From positions 53,735 to 117,734 of the forward strand of contig CAJFQC010000003.1 in the NCBI GenBank assembly GCA_904418845.1: 64,000 nucleotides of DNA. The letters run 5' to 3'. The notes beneath the pieces were generated by a model. The model was not told the DNA's origin, ran no database searches, and saw nothing but the letters and a program-made list of their open reading frames with translations. Below are positions 28,002 to 36,823 of this stretch, piece by piece. This stretch comes from an uncultured Ruminococcus sp. GTDB lineage: Bacteria > Bacillota > Clostridia > Lachnospirales > Lachnospiraceae. The stretch's first letter is position 1. Each line of letters starts with the position of its first letter. The translations under genes and the position numbers were made by a program.

Positions 28002-28208
28002 TCAATCCCTCCAAATTTTATTATTTTTTATCACATGAAATTCCCCAGGCTGTTCTTTCGCGGATCTTGCCGCGGCAGTAACGTCCGCATCATAGGCAGG
28101 GGCCTTTCCACTCACCATACCTGTCGCTCCTTCGTGGCAGGCCTCGGCGCATAGCCCACATCCGCTGTATTTTTCCTCATTGAGAGTAATAATCTTTCGT
28201 ATCGTCAT
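28002..28208 (-). CDS. Short ferredoxin-like protein with a single 4Fe-4S motif
   Basis: A 68-residue protein with one C-x2-C-x2-C-x3-C motif (CSGCGLCAEAC). The second cluster motif that normally follows in the hcp-linked ferredoxins is missing, and the rest has no recognisable fold. It probably supplied electrons to Hcp, but here it may be a reduced or decaying form. AAGGATGA precedes the ATG. Confidence 0.65.
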   Translation of the reverse strand: MTIRKIITLNEEKYSGCGLCAEACHEGATGMVSGKAPAYDADVTAAARSAKEQPGEFHVIKNNKIWRD

Positions 28209-28322
28209 ATCTCATCCTTTGATCATTCTGTCTGATTTGCCGGATCGTTCTGCCAGAGGTACTGTTCACAGTGACTTGCCCGATTCCCAACGCCGACTGA
28301 ATCTCACCAGGCTCTTGGTCCC

Positions 28323-28377
28323 TTGACCTCTTGGGAAAAATATACTATATTTATTTTAACATTTCCGTTGTTACAAC
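28323..28377. promoter_or_regulatory. Divergent promoters with shared palindrome (hcp and regulator gene)
   Basis: Plus strand: TTGACC (28323-28328), 17 bases, TATATT (28346-28351). Minus strand: TTGTAA (28371-28376), 17 bases, TAAATA (28348-28353). The palindrome GTTGT-T-ACAAC (28367-28377) covers the minus -35 and lies just after the plus start point, where a Crp/Fnr-type dimer could control both. Confidence 0.55.
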
Positions 28378-28397
28378 AACATTTTGGAGGAATTTTT

Positions 28398-29072
28398 ATG
28401 GATATGCACTTTCTTTCTAATACTATGCTTTTCCGCGGACTTCGGGTGGAAGAGATCCACTCTGTTCTCGCCTGTCTGAACACACAGGCGCAGTCTTTCG
28501 ATAAGGGAGAGGTGCTCTGCCGGGCCGGAGAGCCTGTCTCCAATATGGGGCTGGTCTTAACCGGCAGTGTAAATATCGTTGTAAATTACTATTGGGGCGG
28601 GAGTAATATTTTTGGTCACATTGGCCCCGGGGAACTTTTTGCAGAATCCTATGCAGCAATCCCCGGCCGGGAATTACTGGTGGACGTCGTAGCCGTTGAA
28701 CCGGTAGAAGTCCTGTTCCTCCCGTTCCTGCGCCTGACTGAGACCTGCGCCAATTCATGCCCGTTCCACAGCCGGACAATCCATAACCTGCTTCAGATCA
28801 TAGCCGGAAAGAATCTTCATCTCTCGATCCGGATGATGCACACGGCATCCCGTTCTATCCGAAGCCGGTTATTGTCCTATTTTTCGGAACAAGCCGTTCA
28901 AAATGGCAGTAATCAGTTCGCCATTCCCTTCTCCAGGCAGCAACTTGCCGATTATCTTGGCGTAGACCGCAGCGCCCTGTCTAACGAACTGTCTAAAATG
29001 CAGAAGGATGGACTCATTTCCTATCGGAAGAATCAATTTATACTCACGGAACAGATCCGTGAATTGCTTTGA
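28398..29072 (+). CDS. Crp/Fnr-family transcriptional regulator (HcpR-like)
   Basis: A 224-residue regulator with an N-terminal cyclic-nucleotide-binding-type beta barrel and a C-terminal winged helix (RQQLADYLGVDRSALSNELS). No Fnr-type N-terminal cysteine cluster is seen. The ATG at 28398-28400 has GGAGG 7 bases upstream; a longer frame from 28323 would overlap the promoter. Divergence from hcp fits HcpR, the nitrosative-stress regulator of hcp in anaerobes, which binds heme or NO in some species. The assignment rests on position. Confidence 0.85.
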   Translation: MDMHFLSNTMLFRGLRVEEIHSVLACLNTQAQSFDKGEVLCRAGEPVSNMGLVLTGSVNIVVNYYWGGSNIFGHIGPGELFAESYAAIPGRELLVDVVAVEPVEVLFLPFLRLTETCANSCPFHSRTIHNLLQIIAGKNLHLSIRMMHTASRSIRSRLLSYFSEQAVQNGSNQFAIPFSRQQLADYLGVDRSALSNELSKMQKDGLISYRKNQFILTEQIRELL

Positions 29073-29601
29073 AAACTATTCGATGTTTGATGCTTATTTA
29101 AAACACGGTCTGGGGGCCAAATCCAGTTCCCGAAAACTATAGTGGAAATTTTAAGATTTTGTGAAAACCTCATATGAAATATTGTGAATCAATACAAAAA
29201 TTCACCTGTCATCATTGAAAAATTTTACCAAATATGTATAATTAAAAGAGAACAGGTTTCCCATTTTTAAGAAAGGAGACTAAATATACTTGCCAGACAT
29301 GTGCGAACACATCTCCCTTCTTGTTGGTAATGGGAATTTATGATTTCGAGTCTATTTTCCTTTTGTTTCAGACCAAGCACTTTAGCTGCGATTATGTATC
29401 TTAAGAAAAGGTACAAGTGATTAAAACTGAAGTGGATATTGTGTTCAAAAATGTGGTGCGAAAAATGTGGTGTAAATTACAAACTTTTCCATATTTGTCA
29501 AATAAGCATTTCTTCCAGTTATATTCTCATAAGTTTGATCAATATTGCAAATATGGAAATAATCAGAAAATCTATGTAAGAAACTAAAGGAGGATTTTGG
29601 A
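29073..29601 (+). other. Intergenic region with promoter, tandem repeat and shared upstream block
   Basis: No gene is supported in this 529-base AT-rich stretch. It holds a promoter (TTGAAA 29215-29220, 16 bases, TATAAT 29237-29242) and a 12-base direct repeat (AAAAATGTGGTG at 29447-29458 and 29461-29472). A block at 29499-29560 recurs before the next gene. A 17-codon TTG frame at about 29290 is too weak to call. Confidence 0.5.
29499..29560 (+). repeat. Upstream block, copy 1
   Basis: About 62 bases starting CAAATAAGCA and ending ATATTG-AA-TGGAA, imperfectly repeated at 30298-30358. It ends 41 bases before the start codon of the secreted gene. The same spacing at both genes suggests a common promoter or leader. 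Confidence 0.55.
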
Positions 29602-30204
29602 ATGAAGAAGTCAAGAAAAATTGTTGCAATGTTAATGGGCCTTTCTATGTCTATGGCTGTATCAGTACCCGCTTTTGCAGCGGAGCCGGAAGTAGCTGTT
29701 TCTAAAAGTGCATCCGGAGAAACTGTCTACACCCAGACAGTCAGCATGGATGAACTCGTAGCGCCTTATGCAACCAGCAGCAGTAAGACAGTAACAGCAA
29801 ATTCGAGTTTAGGACTGGCTTTGGATGCCGGGGAAAGTGATATAAGTACTCCTGTAAGCTTCCGCTTTACTACACTTCCGTCAAATGCAAAGGTACGCTC
29901 CATTCAGATCAAACCTGGAAGCGGTGTGATCAACAATAATAACAGTAATATGCTGGGAGCTGTTATGTTTACTTCAATCACTGTCACAAGTCCAGATGGG
30001 AAAACAGCTTCACTGTCATGGAAAGCAAGTGGCATGACTGATAACACTTATTTTTTGAATAAAAAGGCGAGCGGCACATGGACAGCATATGTAACAGGTA
30101 CAAACATTGCACAACCTACTGGCAATCCGCTGTGGGATTTGAGGGCTGCGGGCAGTCTGGTTTATAAATCTCCCCAGATGACGATTTCCTATGTATTAGA
30201 GTAG
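29602..30204 (+). CDS. Secreted protein of unknown function
   Basis: A 200-residue protein. It has a clear Sec signal peptide (MKKSRK, hydrophobic core, cleavage near residue 26 after AFA), then a Ser/Thr-rich, probably beta-stranded extracellular domain with no cysteine. I do not recognise the family. The AAAGGAGG site is well placed before the ATG at 29602. It is followed by a terminator and a second unknown gene with a similar upstream block, so the two may be co-regulated and act together at the cell surface. Confidence 0.75.
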   Translation: MKKSRKIVAMLMGLSMSMAVSVPAFAAEPEVAVSKSASGETVYTQTVSMDELVAPYATSSSKTVTANSSLGLALDAGESDISTPVSFRFTTLPSNAKVRSIQIKPGSGVINNNNSNMLGAVMFTSITVTSPDGKTASLSWKASGMTDNTYFLNKKASGTWTAYVTGTNIAQPTGNPLWDLRAAGSLVYKSPQMTISYVLE

Positions 30205-30215
30205 TAAGAGGTTGG

Positions 30216-30255
30216 ACAGACAGGGAATGATAAAAATGCCCTGTTTGTTTCATAA
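30216..30255 (+). terminator. Terminator after the secreted-protein gene
   Basis: ACAGACAGGG (30216-30225) pairs with CCCTGTTTGT (30239-30248, one G-T pair) and is followed by TTC; the T tract is short, so termination may be partial. Confidence 0.5.
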
Positions 30256-30297
30256 TTGGGGATTCTCCAAAAAACGGATTATGATCGAACAATCCAG

Positions 30298-30358
30298 CAA
30301 ATAAGCACTTCCGCAGCTTATTTCCAGAAAAATCTGGTCCATATTGTAACTGTGGAAT
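30298..30358 (+). repeat. Upstream block, copy 2
   Basis: The second copy of the block at 29499-29560, starting CAAATAAGCA. It ends 40 bases before the TTG start of the next gene. Confidence 0.55.
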
Positions 30359-30398
30359 AGCTTGGAATTTCATTCATGTTGAAAAGGAGGGAATAAGA

Positions 30399-31037
30399 TT
30401 GATAAATATTTCTAACCGGTTATCTGTTTCAAGCATATACGGCCGGCAAACCCGCAGCGCTGATGTTATACAGACCGGGAAAGCAGATACTGCTAAAACA
30501 GACGGCATTAAAAGTGAAGCAACTGATGAATCTCCGGGTGTTTCCAAAATAAAAAACACAAGCTCTCTTCCGGATGAAGTCTTTGAAAATATTCAAAGAC
30601 TGGCCAAAGAGGACGCAAAGAAAAATATCTACATGGATAATGAATTTGTTTCCTACATTAATAATTACAAAGCTCAGCATATTTCCCCTGATCGTTCCAG
30701 ATTAATGATGATGTTAAATCCTATGATAGCAAATGCTCAATATACAAATGGACAGCCGACTTTCTTTTCTCTTTTGGATTTTACCGTGAGATTTTCTGTT
30801 GGGGCAATGTTTGGGGCATATGTATCTGTCCGCGACAGCAGTGGAGAGGAAATCCTTACCTACAGCCCATCGAATGGGAGATGGGTATCACTCCCAACAA
30901 AGGCAGAAAACCAATTCCATGATGAAGCAACTGGCGTGTACTATGCAGCTTTTGAAGAAGCTCGCGCTGAGATAAGAGCACAGGAAGCCGGAGGGGCCGG
31001 CAGCGTGGCAATGACTGGATTTAACGCAACTGTGTGA
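30399..31037 (+). CDS. Protein of unknown function
   Basis: A 212-residue protein that I do not recognise. The start is TTG (30399-30401) with AAGGAGGG about 8 bases upstream. It has no signal peptide. The first 60 residues are polar, Ser/Thr/Lys-rich and probably disordered. A helical middle part (about 60-110) follows, then a region with FFSLLDFTVRFSVGAMFGAYVSV, which is hydrophobic but short for a membrane span. The C-terminal helix is Ala/Glu-rich. A strong terminator ends the unit. The shared upstream block links it to the preceding secreted gene. Confidence 0.65.
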   Translation: MINISNRLSVSSIYGRQTRSADVIQTGKADTAKTDGIKSEATDESPGVSKIKNTSSLPDEVFENIQRLAKEDAKKNIYMDNEFVSYINNYKAQHISPDRSRLMMMLNPMIANAQYTNGQPTFFSLLDFTVRFSVGAMFGAYVSVRDSSGEEILTYSPSNGRWVSLPTKAENQFHDEATGVYYAAFEEARAEIRAQEAGGAGSVAMTGFNATV

Positions 31038-31061
31038 TCTTATTACCAGATATTTGTACTA

Positions 31062-31107
31062 TACCGTTGCAGGAATCTTTTTTCAAATTCCTGCAACGGC
31101 TTTTTAG
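31062..31107 (+). terminator. Strong terminator after the unknown gene
   Basis: A perfect 13-bp stem (31062-31074 with 31087-31099) followed by CTTTTTAG. Confidence 0.92.
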
Positions 31108-31181
31108 TCTATATGGTTAGGTGCCGCCTGATTATACATTGAATATTAAGGTAAAACCTGTACCTGTTTCCTTACAAAATT

Positions 31182-31403
31182 GGGCGAAAAGACGGCGTCC
31201 GAAAAAAGGCAATAGTGGATTTCTACGAAATATTGGCACCGTATTGGATATTCTCCACGGAAACAAAAGAGCTGATACGTGTAGACCATACGCCGATTGT
31301 CTGACACACGAAAGTAAGGGAAACAGCTAACCCATTCCTTGATACGGAATATTTCAAACAGCGTAACTTTAATCAAGCAATGAAGAAACTCTCTGGCAGA
31401 TGA
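31182..31403 (+). pseudogene. Fragment of a probable group II intron maturase
   Basis: The plus-strand frame reads ...IVDFYEILAPYWIFSTET... then LIRVDHTPIV, an in-frame TGA, HTKVRETANPFLDTEYFKQR and a stop. The pattern (I-x-RH-x-K-x3-ANP-x6-YF-x2-R) resembles the C-terminal part of intron-encoded reverse transcriptase/maturases. It has no start, RT domain or intron RNA, so it is a dead fragment. The family call is from memory of the motif and is not certain. Confidence 0.45.
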
Positions 31404-32122
31404 AGCCTGCGCAGGATGCGCCTCACCTGACGCCCGGTCGTACCAATTGTCTTTAAGAGCCCATAATACTGAATATCCCGGATTACGGATATATGGAAGA
31501 TATTGTATAATCAGATAGCCAGTCAGCAGGATCAGGACAGTCCCTGCCACTAACGCCGTCACGGTCGATGGATCTGCTGTCATCCCTTCTGGCAGGAACG
31601 CCCAATTCACATTGCTTGCTATATAATTTTTATCATTTTTATTAAGAGAATATCCGCTTTCTAAATCCACATGATTCATCTTTTCTTCAATGCTGAAGGA
31701 GTTCGAGAAATTCACATCCATGTTAATCATGCCCGTCATGGAGTAATCAGCGGCATCTGCATAAAAGGAAAGTGTCACTTTCTGCCCTTCTTTCTTTTCC
31801 AGCCCCAAAAGTTCCAACGATGTCTCGTAGATCAGAATCTCGTCTGCGGCTTTGAGCGCATTTCCTTCTTCAATCTCAAGAAAACGGTGTCCGTAATGAT
31901 ATTACGGAATATACCGCGCTTCTACCCGGCGCTTTAAAAACTCCGGGTTTAACACCTCATCTGCCACCGGTTCGCAGGGCGCACTATACGATCCGCAAGC
32001 TGGGCGATCTCCTCGTTGTGCGTGATCATCACCACTGTCTGAGCAAACCGCTCGCCGGATACTTTTAAAAGACTTAACACATCCTGACTGGTTACAGAAT
32101 CAAGATTACCGGTAGGTTCGTC
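31404..32122 (-). pseudogene. Broken ABC transporter: ATPase tail fused to FtsX-type permease fragment
   Basis: Reading from 32122 leftward, the frame begins inside an ABC ATPase at the Walker B/D-loop end (DEPTGNLDS, then ITHNEEIAQLADRIV). At about 31960 it passes into the interior of a MacB/FtsX-type permease in another frame. The permease has an in-frame TAA after ARYIP. It continues with KKEGQKVTLSFYAD and a transmembrane segment ending TGYLII near 31505. There a one-base shift is needed to reach YNIFHISVIRDIQYYGLLKTIG, the conserved FtsX motif. Deletion, nonsense codon and frameshift show it is not functional. Confidence 0.75.
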
Positions 32123-32221
32123 GCTAAACTTTAGCCTCCCTCTAATTCTGTCTGTAAATACTGGCTTTAACAGTATACAAAAGTGTGCTTTCTGTTTGTT
32201 TTTTATTATATATTCTTTATC

Positions 32222-32253
32222 AAAAAAGTAGAGAGTTTCCTCTCTACTTTTTA
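32222..32253. terminator. Bidirectional terminator-like hairpin
   Basis: A perfect 13-bp stem (32223-32235 with 32240-32252, loop TTTC) ends in T5 on either strand. It lies between two pseudogene fragments; no intact gene clearly uses it. Confidence 0.75.
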
Positions 32254-32407
32254 AACTATTATTTTTAATCTACAATTTCATCTGGTAAACAATTCGTTAT
32301 TGGGCAGCTATATGAGTCTTTTGCCCCTGCAATAATCTTAGCTTACTGCAAGTGAATAATTCTTTCAGCTTTATCTTGCCACTACACCTAATTTACCGCT
32401 ATCGCTT

Positions 32408-32618
32408 CTACTTCATCATGCCAATGTATTCCAAAAGTATCTCAAACATATCTTTTCCATACTGGTTTACTGTTCTACAGCCAACATATCTCCCATATCC
32501 GCCGGCGCCGCTCACCCTATAGTTATTCATACAGATATGGTATTTCCTATTCCGCTCTATCGGGATGCCGTTTACTCGAAATTCATAAGTTCTGCTGCTG
32601 TATCTGGTCTGCCTTTCA
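32408..32618 (-). pseudogene. C-terminal fragment of a 5'-nucleotidase
   Basis: About 65 codons ending in TAG at 32408-32410. The sequence RKYHICMNNYRVSGAGGYGRY matches the conserved end of UshA/CpdB-type nucleotidases (YxVAxNNYxASGGGG). A stop codon lies immediately upstream in frame, and no catalytic domain is present. It is a remnant downstream of the ABC exporter operon. Confidence 0.6.
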
Positions 32619-32721
32619 TCTGGCTATAATAGGAAAAGGGAGACCCCTGCAGAGTATCTCCCCATCCACGATCAATATATTCCGTCCTTATGATATGCCT
32701 GTGCGATATGAAGCAGACCTT

Positions 32722-34545
32722 TCAGGCGCACGTCTGATCTGTTGATTCAAACTGACTGTTATATAATTCGGCGTAGAAGCCATTTTCTGAAAGCAGTTCT
32801 TCGTGGGTACCCTGCTCAACAATATCGCCGTCTTTCATAACGAGGATCAGATCCGCGTCACGGATAGTTGACAGCCTGTGGGCGATGACGAAACTGGTTC
32901 GCCCTTTCATCAGGTTATCCATGGCTTTCTGAATAAGCACTTCCGTCCTTGTATCAACGGAGCTGGTCGCTTCGTCAAGGATCAGTATCTTCGGATCTGC
33001 CAGAATGGCTCTTGCAATGGTAAGGAGCTGTTTCTGTCCCTGGGAGACATTGGTCGCTTCCTCGTTCAGTTCCATATTATAGCCGCCCGGAAGTGTCTGC
33101 ACGAAGCGGTGCACGTGAGCTGCTTTTGCCGCGCGGATGACATCCTCATCCGAAGCGTCCAGTCTGCCGTAGCGGATATTCTCCATGATAGAACCGTGGA
33201 ACAGCCATGTATCCTGGAGCACCATGCCGAACATTTCTCTCATCTCGCTGCGGTTGAAATCTTTTACATTGTGTCCGTCGATCTTGATGGCTCCGCTGTT
33301 CACGTCATAGAAGCGCATGAGCAACTTGATCATGGTCGTCTTTCCCGCACCGGTTGGTCCTACGATAGCGATCTTCTGACCTTCCTTTACCTTTGCGGAA
33401 AAATCATTGATGATGATCTTCTCCGGGTTATATCCGAAATGCACATGGTCGAACTCTACATTTCCCTGTAGTCCGTCTATGGATACTGCATTTGGCACGG
33501 TCTGGTCTTCCTCCTCTTCATCGAGGAACTCAAACACCCTCTCGGATGCCGCTGCAGTAAGCTGAAGCATATTCGTCACCTGTGCCACCTGCTGGATTGG
33601 CTGTGTGAAATTCCTTACATACTGGATGAAGGACTGAATATCACCAACCTCGATCACATTGCGGATGGCAAGGAATCCGCCAAGGATTGCCACGCCCACA
33701 TAGCCAAGGTTTCCGATGAACTGCATCACCGGCATCATCATCCCGGAGAAGAACTGAGACTTCCATGCGGAATCATAGAGTTTTCCGTTGGTCTCATTGA
33801 ACTCGCGGATCACGTCATCTTCTTTATTAAATGCTTTTATGATATTGTGGCCGCTGTAGATCTCCTCTACCTGTCCGTTGACATGTCCCAGATACTTCTG
33901 CTGCCCGCGGAAATATTTCTGGGAACGCTTCATGACAAATGAAATCAGGAACACAGAGATGGGCAGGATCAGAAGCGCCACCAGCGTCATCAGCGGACTG
34001 ATAGAAAGCATCATCACCAGCACACCGATGATGGTCGTGACAGAAGTGATCATCTGCGTCGCGCTCTGGTTCAAGCTCTGCCCCAGTGTATCCACGTCAT
34101 TGGTCACGCGGGAGAGTACCTCTCCTACGGGTTTCGTCTCAAAATAATTCATGGGCATACGATTGACTTTTTCTGAGATCTCTTTTCTCAGACGGTAGGT
34201 CGTCTTCTGGGAGACTCCTGTCATAAGGATTCCCTGGATAAACGTACACATCGCACTGACGAGGTACAAAGCCAGCACTGTGATCAGGATAGTCCCGATC
34301 TTCCCGAAATCCATCCCTGCCCCGCCGGACACTTTGCTCACAAGACCGTTGAAGATTTCTGTCGTCGCCTTTCCAAGTATCTTCGGCCCTACAATATTAA
34401 AAACAGTGCCGCAGATCGCAAAAACTGCCACAAAGAACATCTGGATCTTAAATGCATTCATATATTTGACCAGCTTGATAATCGTACCTTTAAAGTCTTT
34501 GGCCTTCTCGCCCGCCGCGTTATGCGGTCCCATTCCTCTAGGCAT
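32722..34545 (-). CDS. ABC exporter, TMD-NBD half (canonical ATPase site)
   Basis: A 607-residue half-transporter with six membrane helices and a C-terminal nucleotide-binding domain. Walker A GPTGAGKTT lies near residues 395-403, the signature is VSQGQ, and Walker B ILILDEATSSVD near 518 has the catalytic glutamate. It overlaps the upstream partner by 8 bases. Together they resemble heterodimeric multidrug exporters such as BmrC/BmrD or LmrC/LmrD. The substrate is unknown; MarR control suggests drugs or other toxic compounds. Confidence 0.9.
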   Translation of the reverse strand: MPRGMGPHNAAGEKAKDFKGTIIKLVKYMNAFKIQMFFVAVFAICGTVFNIVGPKILGKATTEIFNGLVSKVSGGAGMDFGKIGTILITVLALYLVSAMCTFIQGILMTGVSQKTTYRLRKEISEKVNRMPMNYFETKPVGEVLSRVTNDVDTLGQSLNQSATQMITSVTTIIGVLVMMLSISPLMTLVALLILPISVFLISFVMKRSQKYFRGQQKYLGHVNGQVEEIYSGHNIIKAFNKEDDVIREFNETNGKLYDSAWKSQFFSGMMMPVMQFIGNLGYVGVAILGGFLAIRNVIEVGDIQSFIQYVRNFTQPIQQVAQVTNMLQLTAAASERVFEFLDEEEEDQTVPNAVSIDGLQGNVEFDHVHFGYNPEKIIINDFSAKVKEGQKIAIVGPTGAGKTTMIKLLMRFYDVNSGAIKIDGHNVKDFNRSEMREMFGMVLQDTWLFHGSIMENIRYGRLDASDEDVIRAAKAAHVHRFVQTLPGGYNMELNEEATNVSQGQKQLLTIARAILADPKILILDEATSSVDTRTEVLIQKAMDNLMKGRTSFVIAHRLSTIRDADLILVMKDGDIVEQGTHEELLSENGFYAELYNSQFESTDQTCA

Positions 34546-36823
34546 GGCTTTGCGCCTCCCTTCCTGAAATTTCTGTGCACGGCTCTTCCATCCCTGCTTT
34601 TAATTCCGCTTCTGAAAGCTGAGATGCCGCAATCTGCTGATATACTTCACAGGTTTTAAGAAGCTCGCGGTGCGTACCTATTCCCGCGACCTTTCCGTCA
34701 TCCAGCACGATGATCTGCTCTGCGTTCAGGATCGTGCTGATCCTCTGCGCCACGATGAGCACCGTACTGTCTTTTGTACGTTTCTTAAGCGCTTTTCGCA
34801 GTGTGACATCGGTCTTAAAATCAAGGGCTGAGAAGCTGTCGTCGAAGATGAATACCTCCGGATGCTTTGCAATGGCCCTGGCTATAGAAAGTCTCTGCTT
34901 CTGACCGCCGGATACATTCGTGCCGCCCTGGGAGATGTGGCTTGCATATCCTTCCGGTTTAGCATCGACAAACTCCGTCGCCTGGGCGATCTGCGCAGCC
35001 TCCATCATCTCTTCCTCGCTTCCGTCCGGATTGCCAAACAGAATGTTAGACCGAATATCTCCGGAGAAAAGAAGTCCTTTCTGCGGGACATATCCCAATT
35101 TCTCCCTCAATTCATGCTGTGTCACCTCGCGGATATCCACGCCGTCCAGGGTAATGCTTCCCTCGGATACATCATAGAAACGCGGGATCAAATTGACCAA
35201 AGTGGATTTCCCGCTTCCGGTGCTCCCGATAATAGCAGTCGTCTCCCCCGGCTTTGCGGTGAATGTAATGTCGTGAAGAACATTTTCATCCGCTCCGGGA
35301 TATTTAAAGGAAACATGGTTGAAAGCAAGCACGCCCTTCTCCTTCCCGGAAAATGACTTTGCCTTTTCCGGATCATGGATGACAGTCCGGCTTCCCAGCA
35401 CTTCCTCCACACGGTCCGCAGCCACAGCCGCTCTCGGCAGCATGATGGAAAGCATGCAAAGCATCAGGAATCCCATAATAATCTGCATCGTATACTGGAT
35501 AAATGCCATCATGTCGCCCACCTGCATCTGCCCCTCGTCGATGCCGTGGGCTCCCGTCCATACGATGAGGACAGAGACGCCGTTCATAATCAGCATCATG
35601 ACAGGCATCATAAACGTCATGGCACGGTTGACGAACAAGTTCGTCTTTGTCAATGTGCGATTCGCCTCGTCGAAGCGCTCCTCCTCATGCTTTTCCGTAC
35701 TGAATGCCCGGATAACAGAGAGACCTGTGAGAATCTCACGCATAACAAGGTTTACCTTATCCACAAGTGTCTGCAGGATCTTAAACTTGGGCATTGCCAC
35801 AAGGAACAATACTAAGATCACCATCGCGATCAGCGCCACCGCCAGCGCAATGATCCACGACATGGACACGTTCGTCTGAAATACCTGAAAAATTCCGCCG
35901 ATGGCAAGGATCGGAGCATACAAAACGATGCGGAGCAGCATGACAATGATCATCTGGATCTGCTGAATATCGTTGGTACTCCTCGTAATGAGCGATGCGG
36001 TAGAAAAGTGGTCGAACTCATTGTTGGAAAAGCCTACCACCTTGTGGAATACCCTTCCCCTCAGGTCTCGTCCTGTAGCCGCGCCGACGCGTGAGGCAAG
36101 GAATCCCACGAGGATGCTTGCCGCCATGCCAAGGAATGCAAGCCCCGTCATCTTAGCTCCCGTAGTGAACAGATACCGGAACTGGAGATCATCCATGTCC
36201 ATCCCCAGACCTTCATACGCAGTCTTTACATAGCTGACTGCCGCCTGGTCAAGGATCGTATCCGGAAGTTCTTCCATCTGACTTCCCATCTCTTCGACAA
36301 GTGCGTCCTTTTGCTCCGGAGGCAGCATTTTCATAATATCAAATACTGTCATGCTGTCTATATCCAGACCGGCCGGCATACCGGAAGCAGACTGGGCTTT
36401 GAACCGGCTTTTGAGCTGCTCTTCGATCTGGACAGTCATATCGCTGCCGGACTCGAATCCTGCTGTCAGCATCATCGGACAGGCAAGAATATCCCCCAGC
36501 GCATTTAACTCTTCCTCATCATCGGAAACATCCTCTTTCAACACATATGCTTCTGTATCGTAAGTACTGTCATCTGTGTCATAGGCATCTAGGACTGTCT
36601 GCTGGTCCTCCTGCAGCACAAACAAAAGCAGTTTCCCCATCTCATCCGCCGCGATGGCCTCCGGAACCTGATCCTCGATACCTCCCTGCTGGATACCTAT
36701 ATTGACGATATCAGATGTGTAAGCAGGAAGCGACAGGTCGCAGTATGCCTGAATAAACAGGATGGCAATGATCGCGAGCAGAGATTTCCAGTGTTCTGCC
36801 GCATACTTAAACAAACTCTTCAT
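34538..36823 (-). CDS. ABC exporter, TMD-NBD half with degenerate Walker B and large extracellular insert
   Basis: A 761-residue partner subunit. The first helix (LLAIIAILFIQAYCDLSL) is followed by an acidic insert of about 150 residues before the second helix, probably extracellular. Walker A GSTGSGKST is near residues 533-541 and the signature NVSGGQ is intact. The Walker B region reads VFIFDDSFSALD, with aspartate in place of the catalytic glutamate, as in the non-hydrolysing site of heterodimeric exporters. Its start overlaps the marR stop codon by 4 bases. Confidence 0.9.
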   Translation of the reverse strand: MKSLFKYAAEHWKSLLAIIAILFIQAYCDLSLPAYTSDIVNIGIQQGGIEDQVPEAIAADEMGKLLLFVLQEDQQTVLDAYDTDDSTYDTEAYVLKEDVSDDEEELNALGDILACPMMLTAGFESGSDMTVQIEEQLKSRFKAQSASGMPAGLDIDSMTVFDIMKMLPPEQKDALVEEMGSQMEELPDTILDQAAVSYVKTAYEGLGMDMDDLQFRYLFTTGAKMTGLAFLGMAASILVGFLASRVGAATGRDLRGRVFHKVVGFSNNEFDHFSTASLITRSTNDIQQIQMIIVMLLRIVLYAPILAIGGIFQVFQTNVSMSWIIALAVALIAMVILVLFLVAMPKFKILQTLVDKVNLVMREILTGLSVIRAFSTEKHEEERFDEANRTLTKTNLFVNRAMTFMMPVMMLIMNGVSVLIVWTGAHGIDEGQMQVGDMMAFIQYTMQIIMGFLMLCMLSIMLPRAAVAADRVEEVLGSRTVIHDPEKAKSFSGKEKGVLAFNHVSFKYPGADENVLHDITFTAKPGETTAIIGSTGSGKSTLVNLIPRFYDVSEGSITLDGVDIREVTQHELREKLGYVPQKGLLFSGDIRSNILFGNPDGSEEEMMEAAQIAQATEFVDAKPEGYASHISQGGTNVSGGQKQRLSIARAIAKHPEVFIFDDSFSALDFKTDVTLRKALKKRTKDSTVLIVAQRISTILNAEQIIVLDDGKVAGIGTHRELLKTCEVYQQIAASQLSEAELKAGMEEPCTEISGREAQSHA

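Noticed and set aside
29291..29341. Short TTG-started peptide frame (17 codons) behind an AAGGAG
   Set aside because: Spacing of 11 bases and rare start codon; no sign of coding composition.
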